From: J013 sp038521775
GTDB lineage: Bacteria; Pseudomonadota; Alphaproteobacteria; Rhodobacterales; Rhodobacteraceae
Assembly: GCA_038521775.1 (NCBI GenBank)
Contig: JBCBKN010000315.1
Location: forward strand, 1 to 5,755
Direction: 5' to 3'
DNA length: 5,755 bases
Shown: positions 4,791 through 5,755 of the stretch, piece by piece
How the letters are laid out: the number at the start of each line of letters is the position of its first letter
Position numbering within the stretch: the stretch's first letter is position 1
The notes under the pieces: model-generated
What the model saw: only the letters and a program-made list of their open reading frames with translations
What the model was told of the DNA's origin: nothing
Databases searched by the model: none
Made by a program: the position numbers and the translations under genes

Positions 4791-5755
4791 ATGGAGCTTC
4801 TGACCACGGCCCAGATGCGGGCCGCCGAGCATGCGGCCATCGCGGGCGGGCAGGTGACGGGTCTGGAGCTGATGGAGCGTGCCGGGCGCGGGGTTGTGGA
4901 GGCGGTGTTTGCCCAATGGCCGGCGCTTGCCGCGGCGCCCGGCCATGCGGTGCTGCTCTGCGGGCCGGGCAATAATGGCGGCGACGGGTTTGTGGTGGCC
5001 CGCCTTCTGGCCGAGCGCGGCTGGTCGGCCGATGTCTTTTTGTACGGCAGCGCCGCCAGGCTGCCCCCCGATGCTGCCGAGACCTGCCGGCTTTGGCAGG
5101 AGATCGGGGTCGTGCGGCCCTGGCATCCGGAGGATGTCCGCCGCGCCCGGGGCGATCTTTTCGTCGATGCGCTGTTCGGGGCGGGCCTCTCGCGGGGCTT
5201 GCCCGAGGAGATCGCCGCGCCGCTCACAGATCTGTGCGCTGATCTTTGCGCCACGCCGGGCGCCGCGCCGGGCGCCGACGGGCAGACCGGCGCCCGGATG
5301 GTGGCCGTCGATGCGCCAAGCGGCCTTTGCCTGGACAGCGGGCGCAACCTCAATGCCGGCACTGGCCGGGATGCGGTGCTGGCCGCGCTCACGGTGACGT
5401 TTCACCGCCCGCGGCCGGGTCATTTCATTGAGGAGGGGCCGCGCCATTGCGGTGCGCTGCGCTGCGTGGATATCGGGCTGGGCCCGGATGCCCTGACCGG
5501 GGCAGCTGGCGCACCTGGTGTGGCTGGCCCCAGCCCTGGCCCTGGCGCGACAGGCCCTGGCTCGGGCGCGGCCGGGATTGCGCTGGCCTCGGCGCCGCTG
5601 CCAGAGGATCTGCGCAAGCAAAATGCCGCGCATAAATACACGCATGGCCATGCGCTGGTCCTGTCGGGCGGTGTCGGCAAGGGCGGTGCGGCGCGGCTGG
5701 CCGCGCGGGGCAGCCTGCGCATCGGGGCGGGGCTGGTGACGCTGGGCTGTCCGCC
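4791..5755 (+). CDS. nnr: Bifunctional NAD(P)H-hydrate repair enzyme (epimerase/dehydratase), partial at right edge
   Basis: Nnr repairs hydrated NADH/NADPH: the N-terminal YjeF_N domain epimerises R- and S-NAD(P)HX, and the C-terminal kinase-fold domain dehydrates S-NAD(P)HX with ADP. The window holds 321 codons of a protein usually near 500 residues. The ATG at 4791 has a GAAGGA ribosome site at 4779-4784, 6 nt away. Epimerase motifs are LLTTAQMRAAE (3-13), LMERAG (27-32), the nucleotide loop GPGNNGGDGFVVAR (58-71), VDALFGAG (125-132, Asp126) and VDAPSGL (173-179). A Gly/Pro/Ala-rich linker (about 235-262) leads into the dehydratase domain, KYTHGHALVLSGGVGKGGAARLAARG (282-307), then LRIGAGLVTLG. 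Odd: residues 147-162 are paired 4-residue repeats (DLCA-DLCA, TPGA-APGA) inserted before VAVDAPSG. The gene is divergent from glnB, an arrangement known in alphaproteobacteria. Confidence 0.94.
   Translation, partial: MELLTTAQMRAAEHAAIAGGQVTGLELMERAGRGVVEAVFAQWPALAAAPGHAVLLCGPGNNGGDGFVVARLLAERGWSADVFLYGSAARLPPDAAETCRLWQEIGVVRPWHPEDVRRARGDLFVDALFGAGLSRGLPEEIAAPLTDLCADLCATPGAAPGADGQTGARMVAVDAPSGLCLDSGRNLNAGTGRDAVLAALTVTFHRPRPGHFIEEGPRHCGALRCVDIGLGPDALTGAAGAPGVAGPSPGPGATGPGSGAAGIALASAPLPEDLRKQNAAHKYTHGHALVLSGGVGKGGAARLAARGSLRIGAGLVTLGCP
5229..5276 (+). repeat. Two consecutive 12-bp tandem duplications inside nnr
   Basis: Bases 5229-5240 and 5241-5252 match at 10 of 12 positions and encode DLCA twice. 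Immediately after, 5253-5264 and 5265-5276 match at 11 of 12 and encode TPGA and APGA. Both periods keep the reading frame. They form a loop insert ahead of the conserved VDAPSG strand of the epimerase domain. Confidence 0.8.

Noticed and set aside
4589..5392. Long N-terminal extension of glnB
   Set aside because: The residues before MKKIEAIIKPF are not PII-like and run through the control region and antisense to nnr. The ATG at 4588 has a strong ribosome site and gives the standard 112-residue PII.
1..5755. Toxin-antitoxin, defence, phage or CRISPR system
   Set aside because: No regularly spaced direct repeats with unique spacers, no integrase or transposase, and no toxin or nuclease motifs were seen. 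All long genes are housekeeping or general metabolic.

Overview
The window is GC-rich (G/C dominates third codon positions) and looks like a chromosomal segment of an alphaproteobacterium, most likely of the Rhodobacter/Paracoccus group (Rhodobacteraceae). The main evidence is the glnB-glnA operon with the NAD(P)H-hydrate repair gene divergent from it, an arrangement known in alphaproteobacteria. Protein sequence style and an intergenic motif that I associate with this family agree. No tRNA, rRNA, insertion sequence, phage gene or CRISPR array was seen.

Layout, left to right. (1) 1-417, minus strand: start-side fragment of a GNAT-family acetyltransferase, running off the left edge and carrying an unusual Ser/Pro/Asp repeat insert. 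(2) 418-639: divergent intergenic region with an 11-bp GC-rich tandem repeat and two short inverted repeats. (3) 640-1065, plus: a small unrecognised membrane protein with an N-terminal zinc ribbon. (4) 1242-2519, plus: a complete FMN-dependent Old Yellow Enzyme-type NADH:flavin oxidoreductase. (5) 2520-2769: convergent intergenic region with several hairpins, including a clear intrinsic terminator for glnA. (6) 2770-4179 and 4250-4588, minus: glnA (glutamine synthetase I) preceded by glnB (PII signal protein), transcribed glnB to glnA. (7) 4589-4790: divergent control region with a perfect 15-nt palindrome and a 20-bp-spaced repeated half site, a candidate NtrC region. (8) 4791 to the right edge, plus: the first 321 codons of the bifunctional NAD(P)H-hydrate epimerase/dehydratase gene (nnr).

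How they work together: PII senses 2-oxoglutarate, ATP/ADP and, through uridylylation, glutamine. It controls glutamine synthetase activity through adenylylation and ntr gene expression through the NtrB/NtrC system. Key modified residues are present in both proteins (PII Tyr51, GlnA Tyr398). The nnr product repairs damaged NAD(P)H and is only a neighbour, but the shared intergenic region could couple their expression. The GNAT, zinc-ribbon and oxidoreductase genes have no evident functional link to nitrogen control.

I do not see a convincing new multi-gene system. The most distinctive signals are short in-frame repeat expansions inside two otherwise conserved enzymes (GNAT and Nnr), the candidate operator region between glnB and nnr, the Tyr-to-Phe change in the oxidoreductase active-site motif, and the orphan zinc-ribbon membrane protein.
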